Source: an uncultured Collinsella sp.
GTDB lineage: Bacteria; Actinomycetota; Coriobacteriia; Coriobacteriales; Coriobacteriaceae
DNA length: 14,021 nucleotides
NCBI GenBank assembly: GCA_958421655.1
Contig: CATZMG010000059.1
Location: 1 to 14,021, forward strand
Reading direction: 5' to 3'
A program made the position numbers and the translations under genes. Below are positions 6,126 through 13,255 of this stretch, one piece after another; within the stretch, counting starts at the first letter, position 1; each line of letters begins with the position of its first letter. The notes beneath the pieces were generated by a model. That model did not search any database, was not told the origin of the DNA, and saw only the letters and a list, made by a program, of their open reading frames with translations.

Positions 6126-7392
6126 CTTAGAGGTCCTCGCGCCAGAAGGGCATGCTCATGCAGCGCGGGCCGCCGCGGCCGCGGGAGAGCTCGGCGGAGG
6201 GCACGACGAGAAGGTCCAGGCCCTCCTTGTACAGCACGTCGTTGGTGACGGTGTTGCGGGCGTAGACGCAGATCTTGCCGGGCTCGACGCACAGGGTGTT
6301 GGAGCCGTCGTTCCACTGCTCGCGGGAGGCCGCGATCGGGTCGCCGCCGCCGCAGGGGATCAGCTTGACCTGGTCGACGCCGGTGGCGTCCTCCAGGACG
6401 TGCTCGAGGGTGTCCTCGATCAGGCGGATGTTCACGTCGCCCGGGTTCTTGCCGGCGGTCAGCTCGTAGACGCGCAGGGTGCCCATGATGGCGGGGTGGA
6501 TCGTGAACTTATCGACGTCGATCTGGGTGAAGACCGTGTCGAGGTGCATGAAGGCGCGCGAGACCGGGATGTCGAAGGCCAGGATGCGCTCGACCTTGGA
6601 GTCGGAGTTCCAGAAGATGTTCTGGGCCATGACGTCGATAGCGGCGGCCTGGGTGCGCTGGGAGATGCCGACGGCGAGGGTCTTCTCGTTGATGTTCAGC
6701 ACGTCGCCGCCCTCGGTGTGGAACTGGCAGTCGCGGCGGAAGTACAGGGAGACGTCCTTGTAGTCGGGGTGGTACTTGAAGACGTACTTGCCGTACAGGG
6801 TCTCGCGGTTGCGGGTGACCGAGTACATGCGGTTGAGGTTGACGCCCTCGCCGACGACCGCGAACGGGTCGCGGGTGAAGTAGAGGTTGGGCATCGGGTC
6901 GATGATCAGGTCGGACTCGGACTCGGAGTTGACCAGGGAGTCGAGGGTCGTGGACGCCGTGAGGGGCATGTCGATCTCGGCCTTGGTCATGCCGGCCATG
7001 GTCTTCTTGACGAACTCGAGGTTGTCCTCGATGGAGTCCAGCTTCTCGCGGACGACCTGCGGCATGTGCTGGCCGCGGATGCCGGCCTCGGCGATGTACT
7101 GGTCGGTGAACTCGGCGCGGGCGCCGGGGACCTGGTCGAACACCTCGGCGACGAGGTTCTCGAGGTAGAGGACCTCCACGCCCTGGTCCCTCAGGATCTG
7201 GGCGAAGGTGTCGTGCTCCTGCTGTGCGACCTCCAGGAACGGGACGTCGTCGAACAGGAGTCGCTCGAGCTCGTCGGGCGGCAGGTTGAGGAGCTCGTCG
7301 CCGGGACGGTGCAGGCAGACCTTCCTGAGCTTGCCGATCTCGGAAGGCACGTGCAGACCTTTCGTCATGGCCTCCTACCTTTCTTTCGGGCC
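6126..7392. repeat. 1267-bp direct repeat, copy 2 (arcA unit)
   Basis: Identical to 3038-4304 by eye, in the same orientation. Flanking sequence on the downstream side is unrelated; on the upstream side it is recognisably homologous but diverged. Confidence 0.9.
6127..7368 (-). CDS. arcA: Arginine deiminase, copy 2 (identical protein)
   Basis: Same 413-residue protein as at 3039-4280, with the catalytic D167, E219, H275, D277 and C403 all present, so both copies should be active. The ribosome binding site region is identical too. It is the first gene of the leftward block and is followed by the aminotransferase rather than arcB. Its promoter keeps the repeat pair, -35 and -10 at the same spacing as copy 1 while the bases between have changed. 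This suggests the duplication is old and the coding parts have been kept identical by gene conversion, or that a converted copy overwrote one of them recently. The likely benefit is gene dosage, or two differently tuned expression units. Confidence 0.97.
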   Translation of the reverse strand: MTKGLHVPSEIGKLRKVCLHRPGDELLNLPPDELERLLFDDVPFLEVAQQEHDTFAQILRDQGVEVLYLENLVAEVFDQVPGARAEFTDQYIAEAGIRGQHMPQVVREKLDSIEDNLEFVKKTMAGMTKAEIDMPLTASTTLDSLVNSESESDLIIDPMPNLYFTRDPFAVVGEGVNLNRMYSVTRNRETLYGKYVFKYHPDYKDVSLYFRRDCQFHTEGGDVLNINEKTLAVGISQRTQAAAIDVMAQNIFWNSDSKVERILAFDIPVSRAFMHLDTVFTQIDVDKFTIHPAIMGTLRVYELTAGKNPGDVNIRLIEDTLEHVLEDATGVDQVKLIPCGGGDPIAASREQWNDGSNTLCVEPGKICVYARNTVTNDVLYKEGLDLLVVPSAELSRGRGGPRCMSMPFWREDL

Positions 7393-7450
7393 TTACTGGC
7401 CGAATGTATCAGCGCCCCTCCGTATGGGACGCTGCTTGCTGACAGCTCTA

Positions 7451-7517
7451 GTTATATCCAAAAACCACTCGCAATTCCACCTCGCCCCCGAACGGTCAGC
7501 AAAGTGAGATGAACGGT
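7451..7517 (-). promoter_or_regulatory. arcA copy 2 promoter with LytTR-type paired operator
   Basis: In the leftward direction: ACCGTTCAT (7509-7517), ACCGTTCGG (7488-7496) 21 bp on, 8 bp, a weak -35 TGGAAT (7474-7479), 17 bp, and -10 TATAAC (7451-7456). Expected start is near 7444, again a 75-nt leader. The repeat units, the following GGGGCGAGG and the TTTGGATATAA around the -10 are conserved with copy 1, whereas the 12-bp inter-repeat spacer is not. That pattern fits a protein-binding site. Confidence 0.6.
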
Positions 7518-7863
7518 ATATCGCATATGATTCCCCCATGATGCACTTCAGTTCTCTAAAGCAGGTTTTTAAAGGTAAACGTTCTTTTTTCTAAGGAATT
7601 AAGCAAGATTGCACGAATAATTTCATGTTTAGGAATTGCATAGCCAAAACGCTTTTCTGCATATTTATGTCGTTTGTCCGTGATTCGATTTGGATTCGAT
7701 TATATTCAGCTTGCAATCATTCTTATTCATACATCCTCACCAGTTGAGTATGGATATAGATTGTTTTCAAAACGGGTTGGGCAGTTAGTTGCATGCCTTG
7801 ACAGCGTAAGAAGTAGGTAAAGATACCGTTCGCACAATACGTCCGTGCCATAAGTCGACTAAA
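7518..7863. other. AT-rich divergent intergenic region between arcA copy 2 and ppk1
   Basis: No gene seen. It is AT-rich with T-tracts. One isolated ACCGTTCGC (7825-7833, + strand) resembles the arcA operator half-site, but no partner sits 21 bp away on either side. A TTGACA at 7799-7804 has only a poor -10 (GATACC, 7822-7827) at 17 bp. Confidence 0.4.
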
Positions 7864-7891
7864 TTGAGACAATAGTGGATAGTGTTAGGCT
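7864..7891 (+). promoter_or_regulatory. Candidate ppk1 promoter
   Basis: TTGAGA (7864-7869) and TAGGCT (7886-7891) are separated by 16 bp, a reasonable actinobacterial sigma-70-type promoter about 30 bp before the start codon. A perfect 6-bp inverted repeat with a 3-nt loop (7894-7899 with 7903-7908) lies at the expected transcript start and takes in the GGGGA that could serve as ribosome binding site. Confidence 0.45.
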
Positions 7892-7920
7892 ACCGTCCCC
7901 TGCGGGGACTGAACGGACAG

Positions 7921-10500
7921 ATGCATATGCCGAGCAAAATCGAAAAAAAGCAAGCCGCCGCAAAGCTGCGCAAACCGCCGCGCGACTTCTCGTACACGCA
8001 GAACCGAGAGCTCAGCTGGCTACGCTTTGACAACCGTGTGCTCGACGAGGCTTTTGATGAGTCCGTGCCGTTATTCGAGCGCCTTAAGTTCGTCTCGATC
8101 TTCGAGTCAAACCTCGATGAGTTCCTTATGGTGCGCGTGGGTGGCCTGTCCGACCTTGCCGAGCTCAAAAAACAACCTGTCGACAACAAGAGCAATATGA
8201 CCGCCTCCGAACAGGTCGATGCCGTCATGGCCGAAATGCCCGGGCTCCTTACCCGTTGGGAGTCCATCTTTAAGAACATCGAGGGCAAGCTCGACACCCT
8301 GGGCGTTCACCGCGCGCGTGTCGATTCGCTTACGCCCGAGGAGCGCACCTTTGTAACCCGTTACTTCCAGGCCTACGTGTCGCCGGTCATCTCACCGCTG
8401 GTGATCGACCCGCGCCACCCCTTCCCCAACCTGCGCAACGGCGCACTTTACCTGGCGTGCGGCCTGGACGGCGTCACCGACGAGGAAAGTCTGCTGGGCC
8501 TGATCGAGATTCCCGCTTCGATGAACCGCGTGGTCGAAATCCCCTCGCCCACCGGGACCTACTCCTACATTCTGCTCGAGGACGTCATCCTCGCCTGCCT
8601 GGACAGCTGCTTCGGCTCCTATAAGCCGCTCGACCGCGCGCTCATCCGCGTCACCCGCAACGCCGACATCGATCCGGACGGCGAGGGCGTCGAGGAGGAA
8701 GAGGACTACCGCCAGCATATGAAGCGCATCCTCAAGAAGCGCCTGCGCCTGCAGCCGGTAGTGCTCGCCGTCTCGGGCTCACTCGAAAAAGCAACGCTCA
8801 AGACTATCCGCAAGGCGCTCGAGCTCTCGCGCCGCTCGGTCTTTACCTGCGATATCCCGCTCAACCTGGGCTATGTCTTCGGCATTGAGGGCAAGATTCC
8901 CGAGCACTTGCGCAACGAGCTGCTCTTTACGCCGTTTAAGCCGCAGCCCAACCCCACCATCGATATGGCCCGCTCCATCCGCGAGCAGGTACTTCAACAC
9001 GACAAGCTGCTCTTTTATCCCTATGAGGCCATGAACCCCTTCCTGGATCTGGTGCACGAGGCCGCCTACGACCCCGAATGCATCTCACTGCGCATCACGC
9101 TCTACCGCGTGGCCAAGCAGAGCCGCCTGTGCGAGTCGCTGATCGATGCCGCCGAGAACGGCAAAGAGGTCACGGTGCTCATGGAGCTCCGCGCCCGCTT
9201 CGACGAGCAAAACAACATCGAGTGGGCCGAGCGTCTGGAAGAGGCAGGCTGCACCGTTATCTACGGCTCCGAGGGCTTTAAGTGCCACTCCAAGATCTGC
9301 CAGCTCACCTATCGCGAGGGCATGGCACTTACACGCCTGACGCTGTTGGGCACTGGCAACTTTAACGAGAAGACGGCCAAGCTCTACAGCGACTTTATGC
9401 TCATGACCGCCCATCCCGGCATCGGCGAGGACGCCAACTTGTTCTTCCGCAACCTGTCGCTGGGCAACCTGCGCGGCGATTACCGCTTCCTGGGCGTGGC
9501 GCCGGTCGGCCTGAAGCCGCTCATCATGCGCGGCCTGGATCGCGAGATCCAGCGCGCCCTCGCTGGCGAGCCCGCCCGCGTGTTCTTTAAGCTCAACTCG
9601 CTCACCGACCGCGAGGTCATCGACAAGATCGCCGAGGCATCGTGCGCAGGAGTCCGCGTGGATATGATCATCCGCGGCATCTCGTGCCTCAAGCCAGGCG
9701 TTCCGGGCAAGACCGAGAACGTGCATGTCCGTTCTATCGTCGGACGCTTTTTGGAGCATGCGCGCGTTTACGCCTTTGGCGTGGACTCGGACATGATCTA
9801 TCTGAGCTCGGCCGACATGATGACGCGCAACACCGAGCACCGCGTGGAGATCGCCTTCCCCGTGCTCGACCCCACCTGCCGCGCACTGGTGCACGAGTAC
9901 ATGGGCATGCAGCTGCGCGACAACGTGAAGGCCCGCAGCCTCACGAGCGACGGCACCTGGGTTCCCGTGAAGCGTGCAGAGGGTGAGAAACCCTTCAACT
10001 CGCAGGAAGCCCTACTGGAGCGTGCCTATCGCAACGCCGAGGCCGCCGCGCAGCAGCGCGCACAGGAGAAGGAACGTGTGGCCGAGGAGGCCATTCAGGC
10101 CGATGTTGAACACGGGGCAGCTGCCAAACCGGAAGCGGTTGCAGCTCCCCCGGTGAATGAGCCCGAGGCTGCCGCAGAGCCCGCCGTGGAGAAAGCGCCC
10201 GAGCCCGCTACTGCGACTCCGGAGCCCGCCGCCGAGGCAAAGCCCGCCCCTGCTCCTGAGCCGCAGCCGGCCACACCCAAGGTCCAAGAGGTCCAGGCGA
10301 CCGTCATTGAGCCCGAGCCTGCACCTGCACCTCAGCCCGATCCGCAGGTCATCAAGCCCGCACCCGAGATGAGCGCCCGTCGCGATAAGCCCGCCGGCAA
10401 GACCAAGGCCATCGAGCGCCATCGCCCCGGCCGCGTGCGCATGGGCCTGGGTCTGATCGGCCTGGGTCTTAAGACGCTCATTACCGGCAAGACGAAATAG
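7921..10500 (+). CDS. ppk1: Polyphosphate kinase 1 with extended C-terminal tail
   Basis: Reversibly transfers the ATP gamma-phosphate to inorganic polyphosphate; typically membrane-peripheral. The protein is 859 residues. Order: N-terminal helical domain with NRELSWLRFDNRVLDEA (28-44) and NLDEFLMVRVGG (64-75), head domain with HPFPNLRNG (166-174), first catalytic domain with ITLYRVAKQS (392-401), ELRARFDE (422-429) and the phospho-acceptor H456 in KCHSKI, GTGNFNEKTA (477-486), and second catalytic domain with NTEHRVEIAFPV (637-648) including H640. The conserved enzyme ends near 685. Residues about 690-830 are Ala/Pro/Glu-rich and low complexity, and 827-859 are basic with a Gly/Leu-rich stretch (MGLGLIGLGLKTLI). 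Start choice is uncertain: ATG at 7921 or 7927 after weak GGGGA/CGGACAG sites; the frame opens at a GTG at 7882 that lies inside the probable promoter. Confidence 0.95.
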   Translation: MHMPSKIEKKQAAAKLRKPPRDFSYTQNRELSWLRFDNRVLDEAFDESVPLFERLKFVSIFESNLDEFLMVRVGGLSDLAELKKQPVDNKSNMTASEQVDAVMAEMPGLLTRWESIFKNIEGKLDTLGVHRARVDSLTPEERTFVTRYFQAYVSPVISPLVIDPRHPFPNLRNGALYLACGLDGVTDEESLLGLIEIPASMNRVVEIPSPTGTYSYILLEDVILACLDSCFGSYKPLDRALIRVTRNADIDPDGEGVEEEEDYRQHMKRILKKRLRLQPVVLAVSGSLEKATLKTIRKALELSRRSVFTCDIPLNLGYVFGIEGKIPEHLRNELLFTPFKPQPNPTIDMARSIREQVLQHDKLLFYPYEAMNPFLDLVHEAAYDPECISLRITLYRVAKQSRLCESLIDAAENGKEVTVLMELRARFDEQNNIEWAERLEEAGCTVIYGSEGFKCHSKICQLTYREGMALTRLTLLGTGNFNEKTAKLYSDFMLMTAHPGIGEDANLFFRNLSLGNLRGDYRFLGVAPVGLKPLIMRGLDREIQRALAGEPARVFFKLNSLTDREVIDKIAEASCAGVRVDMIIRGISCLKPGVPGKTENVHVRSIVGRFLEHARVYAFGVDSDMIYLSSADMMTRNTEHRVEIAFPVLDPTCRALVHEYMGMQLRDNVKARSLTSDGTWVPVKRAEGEKPFNSQEALLERAYRNAEAAAQQRAQEKERVAEEAIQADVEHGAAAKPEAVAAPPVNEPEAAAEPAVEKAPEPATATPEPAAEAKPAPAPEPQPATPKVQEVQATVIEPEPAPAPQPDPQVIKPAPEMSARRDKPAGKTKAIERHRPGRVRMGLGLIGLGLKTLITGKTK

Positions 10501-10523
10501 TCGTTTGTAGAAGAAGTTTGTAG

Positions 10524-10567
10524 AAGCGCCCCGCATTTGAGGAAAGCCTCGGATGCGGGGCGCTTTT
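10524..10567 (+). terminator. Rho-independent terminator after ppk1
   Basis: A 13-bp perfect stem (10524-10536 with 10553-10565) plus an inner GAGG/CCTC pairing, ending in TTTT. It starts 23 nt past the ppk1 stop. Confidence 0.9.
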
Positions 10568-10613
10568 CCCTGCTACCATGGTGCGAACAACAACGCGAAT
10601 GACAGGCAGGAAT

Positions 10614-11927
10614 ATGAAGCTCACTATAGAATCGATGACCTACGGCGCCGACGGGCTGGCGCACGCCGACAACGGCAAGGCCGTCTTTGTGCAGGGCGCC
10701 GTGGCAGGCGACACCGTCGAGGCCGAGGTCGTACAGGACGGCAAGTCGTTCATGCGTGCCCGCACCACCGAGATTCTGGAGCCAAGCCCCGATCGCATTC
10801 AGTCTCCCTGCCCCTTCGTGGGCATCTGCGGCGGCTGCTCGTGGGGCAATCTCTCACGCACGGCACAGCTCGCCGCCAAGGAGCAAAATCTGCGCTCCAC
10901 GCTCGAGCGTATCGGCAAGTTCAGCCCCGATCAAGTCGATGAACTGGTGCAACCCATCCGCCACACCAAGGATGATTGGGGCTACCGCAATAAAATCGAA
11001 CTCGAGCCGACCGTTGTAAACGGCCGCGTGCGTCTTGGCATGCACGGTGTCGATCCTCGCAAGATCGTGACCGTCGATTCGTGCCCGTTGTTCGACAAAC
11101 GCTTCCCCAAGGCACTCAAATCGGTCGTCGGCGCGCTCAATTATCTGAGCGGCAGCCACGACCTGGGCCTTGAGCGCGTGGGCATTCGCGCCTCGCGTCG
11201 CACCAAGGCACTCGAGGTGGCGCTCTGGACGCCTACGGGCTCTTTCCCGCGCTCGCAAGTCTCGCGCGTGTTGGCAGACGCCGCGCACCCCACAAGTGTC
11301 GTACGCGTGATGAGCAAGGGCGAAAAGAAGGCCCGCCGTGTTTCCAAGGTCGAAATGCTCGCCGGAGAGGGCTCATGGACCGAGAATATCGCCGAGGGTC
11401 AGATGCGCTTGTCTGCCCCGTCTTTTTTCCAGGTCAACACCAAGGGTGCCGAGATTTTGATCGAGCTTGTCATGGAAACGCTCGATCCGCAGGAAGACGA
11501 GCTTGCCGTGGACCTGTACTGCGGTGCCGGCACCTTTACCCTGCCGCTCGCCCGCCGCTGCGACTTTGTCGCCGCCGTCGAGGCCTACGGCCCCGCCGTG
11601 CGCGACCTGCGCCGTAACCTGGAGATCAACAAGCTTGATAACGTCGACGTCATTGGCGGAGACGCGGTGCGCGAGTTCCCCGACCAGGATGCCGACGTCT
11701 TGGTGGTCGACCCGCCGCGCGCAGGCCTCGCCCCCGAAGCGATCGACCTTATCGCCAGCACGAGTGCCCACGATGTCGCCTACGTGAGCTGCGACCCGGC
11801 CACCCTGGCGCGCGATCTCAAACGCTTTGTCGAAGAAGGCACCTTCTCCCCCGTAAAGATCACGCCAGTCGACCTGTTCCCACAAACCTTCCACTGCGAG
11901 ACCGTCGTCCACCTTAGGCGCAACTAG
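10614..11927 (+). CDS. rlmD: 23S rRNA (uracil-5-)-methyltransferase, RlmD/RumA type
   Basis: SAM-dependent enzyme making 5-methyluridine in 23S rRNA, 437 residues. The N-terminal TRAM-like RNA-binding domain covers about 1-58 (VFVQGAVAGDTVEAEV, 24-39). Four cysteines for a [4Fe-4S] cluster are present at C66, C72, C75 and C157, the same spacing class as E. coli RumA. The methyltransferase domain shows DLYCGAGTF (300-308), DPPRAG (366-371), the nucleophile C393 in VSCDPATLARD (391-401) and the base E429 in HCETVVHL (427-434). The start at 10614 follows GGCAGGAAT; the frame is open from 10578 but that would begin in the terminator's shadow. TrmA and RlmC share the fold, and Gram-positive RlmCD enzymes can modify two sites, so position specificity is not certain. 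It is monocistronic by context. Confidence 0.93.
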   Translation: MKLTIESMTYGADGLAHADNGKAVFVQGAVAGDTVEAEVVQDGKSFMRARTTEILEPSPDRIQSPCPFVGICGGCSWGNLSRTAQLAAKEQNLRSTLERIGKFSPDQVDELVQPIRHTKDDWGYRNKIELEPTVVNGRVRLGMHGVDPRKIVTVDSCPLFDKRFPKALKSVVGALNYLSGSHDLGLERVGIRASRRTKALEVALWTPTGSFPRSQVSRVLADAAHPTSVVRVMSKGEKKARRVSKVEMLAGEGSWTENIAEGQMRLSAPSFFQVNTKGAEILIELVMETLDPQEDELAVDLYCGAGTFTLPLARRCDFVAAVEAYGPAVRDLRRNLEINKLDNVDVIGGDAVREFPDQDADVLVVDPPRAGLAPEAIDLIASTSAHDVAYVSCDPATLARDLKRFVEEGTFSPVKITPVDLFPQTFHCETVVHLRRN

Positions 11928-11968
11928 CCACTTAATCATTGCTCAGAAAAATCATTGGGAAATCGAGC

Positions 11969-11997
11969 GTGGCAAGCGGAGGTCTTCGGGGTATAAG
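11969..11997 (+). promoter_or_regulatory. Candidate promoter of the DJ-1/maf pair
   Basis: GTGGCA (11969-11974, 4 of 6 to the -35 consensus), a 17-bp spacer and TATAAG (11992-11997). Expected transcript start is about 30 nt before the start codon at 12034, with an AAAGGA ribosome binding site in between. Confidence 0.5.
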
Positions 11998-12033
11998 ACG
12001 GCTAATTGTATGCCGCCTATGAAAGGAACCCTC

Positions 12034-12576
12034 ATGCCCAGCGTTGCCGTTCTCGCCGCCGATGGCTTTGAAACTATTGAATGCTTGACCATGGTCGATG
12101 TCATGCGTCGCGGCGGCGTGCGTGCCACGCTCGTCTCGATTATGCCCACGCGTGAGGTCGTAAGCTCGCTGCAGATCCCCGTGACCTGCGATGCGCTCTT
12201 TGATGAGATCAACTTTGACGAGTACGACTGCGTCGTGCTGCCCGGCGGCCTGCCCGGTGCCACCAACCTGCGCGCCGATCAGCGTGTCTGCGACGTGGTC
12301 TGCGAGTTCGCCGCGACCAAGCACGTCGCCGCCATCTGCGCCGCCCCGTTTATCCTGGGCGAGCTCGACCTACTCGAGGGGCGCCACGCCACGTGCTTCC
12401 CTGGCTTTGAGAAAAGCTTCCCCGAAGGCGCCTATACTGGCGAGAAGGTCACGCAAGACGGCAACATCATCACTGCCAGCGGCATGGCACAGTCACTCCC
12501 CTTTGCATTGGAGCTGCTGCGCACGCTCGCCGGCGACAAGGCCGTCGAGAAGGTCGCCGAGGGCATCCAACTATGA
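12034..12576 (+). CDS. DJ-1/PfpI (YajL-like) family protein
   Basis: 180-residue cytoplasmic protein of the DJ-1/ThiJ/PfpI superfamily, close to the YajL/DJ-1 branch often annotated as glyoxalase III or protein deglycase. The key residues are in place: the reactive cysteine C102 in AAICAAP (99-105), matching human DJ-1 Cys106, and the supporting acid E16 in ETIEC (13-17), matching DJ-1 Glu18. VDVMRRGG (21-28) is also DJ-1-like, as is LPGG (69-72). The start at 12034 is preceded by AAAGGA at proper spacing; an in-frame ATG at 12010 lies ahead of that site. The stop overlaps the maf start (ATGA), so the two are translationally coupled. Probable role: protection against reactive carbonyls or oxidative damage; the true substrate in this family is disputed. 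Confidence 0.9.
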   Translation: MPSVAVLAADGFETIECLTMVDVMRRGGVRATLVSIMPTREVVSSLQIPVTCDALFDEINFDEYDCVVLPGGLPGATNLRADQRVCDVVCEFAATKHVAAICAAPFILGELDLLEGRHATCFPGFEKSFPEGAYTGEKVTQDGNIITASGMAQSLPFALELLRTLAGDKAVEKVAEGIQL

Positions 12577-13154
12577 TTTTGGCTTCCCAATCGCCGCGCC
12601 GCATAGAGCTGATGCGCGAGGCAGGCTACAACATTCGCGTGATTCCCGCGGATATCGACGAAACGCCCTTTGATGGCGAGCCCCCGCTCACGCTTGTCGA
12701 GCGCTTGGCACGCGCCAAGGCGGCTGCCGTTGCTGCCGAGTATGCCGAGCCCAATGAGTTGACCGTCGCGGCCGACACCATCGTCACCTTCGACGGCAAG
12801 ATTTTGGGCAAGCCGGCAACCGAGGACGAGGCGCGCACCATGCTCCGTGAGCTTTCGGGCCGCACGCACCAGGTCGCAACCGGCGTCTGCATCGTTAAGG
12901 CAGGCGATACGGCCGCCCCGCATGCCGCCGAGAGCCTGTCGTTTGTCGATGTGACCGACGTGACGTTCTACGAGCTCACCGACGAGCAGATCGAGCACTA
13001 CGTTGCCTCGGGTGAGCCCATGGATAAGGCAGGCGCCTACGGCATCCAGGGCACAGGCGGCCGCATGCTCGTGCACGATATTTCGGGCGACTTCTATAAC
13101 GTAGTGGGCCTACCCATCGCCCGCGTCGCGCGCGCGATTCAAAAACTCTCGTAA
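12573..13154 (+). CDS. maf: Maf family nucleoside triphosphate pyrophosphatase
   Basis: 193-residue cytoplasmic enzyme, normal Maf length. Maf proteins hydrolyse non-canonical or modified NTPs (dTTP/UTP or 7-methyl-GTP, by subfamily) to the monophosphate, acting as housecleaning enzymes. Signature features: N-terminal ASQSPRR (4-10), catalytic-base aspartate D68 in AADTIV (66-71), GKILGKP (75-81) with K80, LSGRTHQVATGV (94-105), and AGAYGIQG (153-160). The phosphate-loop pattern SQSPRR with T64 and D68 suggests the dTTP/UTP type, but I would not press that. It starts within the DJ-1 stop codon and is followed by a terminator, forming a two-gene unit concerned with damaged metabolites. Confidence 0.95.
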   Translation: MILASQSPRRIELMREAGYNIRVIPADIDETPFDGEPPLTLVERLARAKAAAVAAEYAEPNELTVAADTIVTFDGKILGKPATEDEARTMLRELSGRTHQVATGVCIVKAGDTAAPHAAESLSFVDVTDVTFYELTDEQIEHYVASGEPMDKAGAYGIQGTGGRMLVHDISGDFYNVVGLPIARVARAIQKLS

Positions 13155-13162
13155 TTGCATCT

Positions 13163-13194
13163 GGCGCTGGGTATTCCCCAGCGCCTACAATTTT
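13163..13194 (+). terminator. Terminator after maf
   Basis: 9-bp perfect stem (13163-13171 with 13177-13185), 5-nt loop, followed by TACAATTTT. It starts 8 nt past the maf stop. The U-tract is slightly delayed. Confidence 0.75.
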
Positions 13195-13255
13195 GGCGTA
13201 CCGTACGGATCCCGACCGGGCACAAGGCGCGGCGGAAAACCGATAGGAGTTAAAC

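Noticed and set aside
7658..7671. TGCATATTTATGTC, resembling an ArgR (ARG box) operator upstream of arcA copy 2.
   Set aside because: It matches 12 of 14 consensus positions as I recall them, but lies in AT-rich sequence about 290 bp from arcA, and there is no equally good counterpart before copy 1 (4549-4562 is much weaker). Chance is likely.
7825..7833. Single ACCGTTCGC upstream of ppk1 as another LytTR operator.
   Set aside because: No second repeat lies 21 bp upstream or downstream, so it lacks the paired layout seen at arcA.
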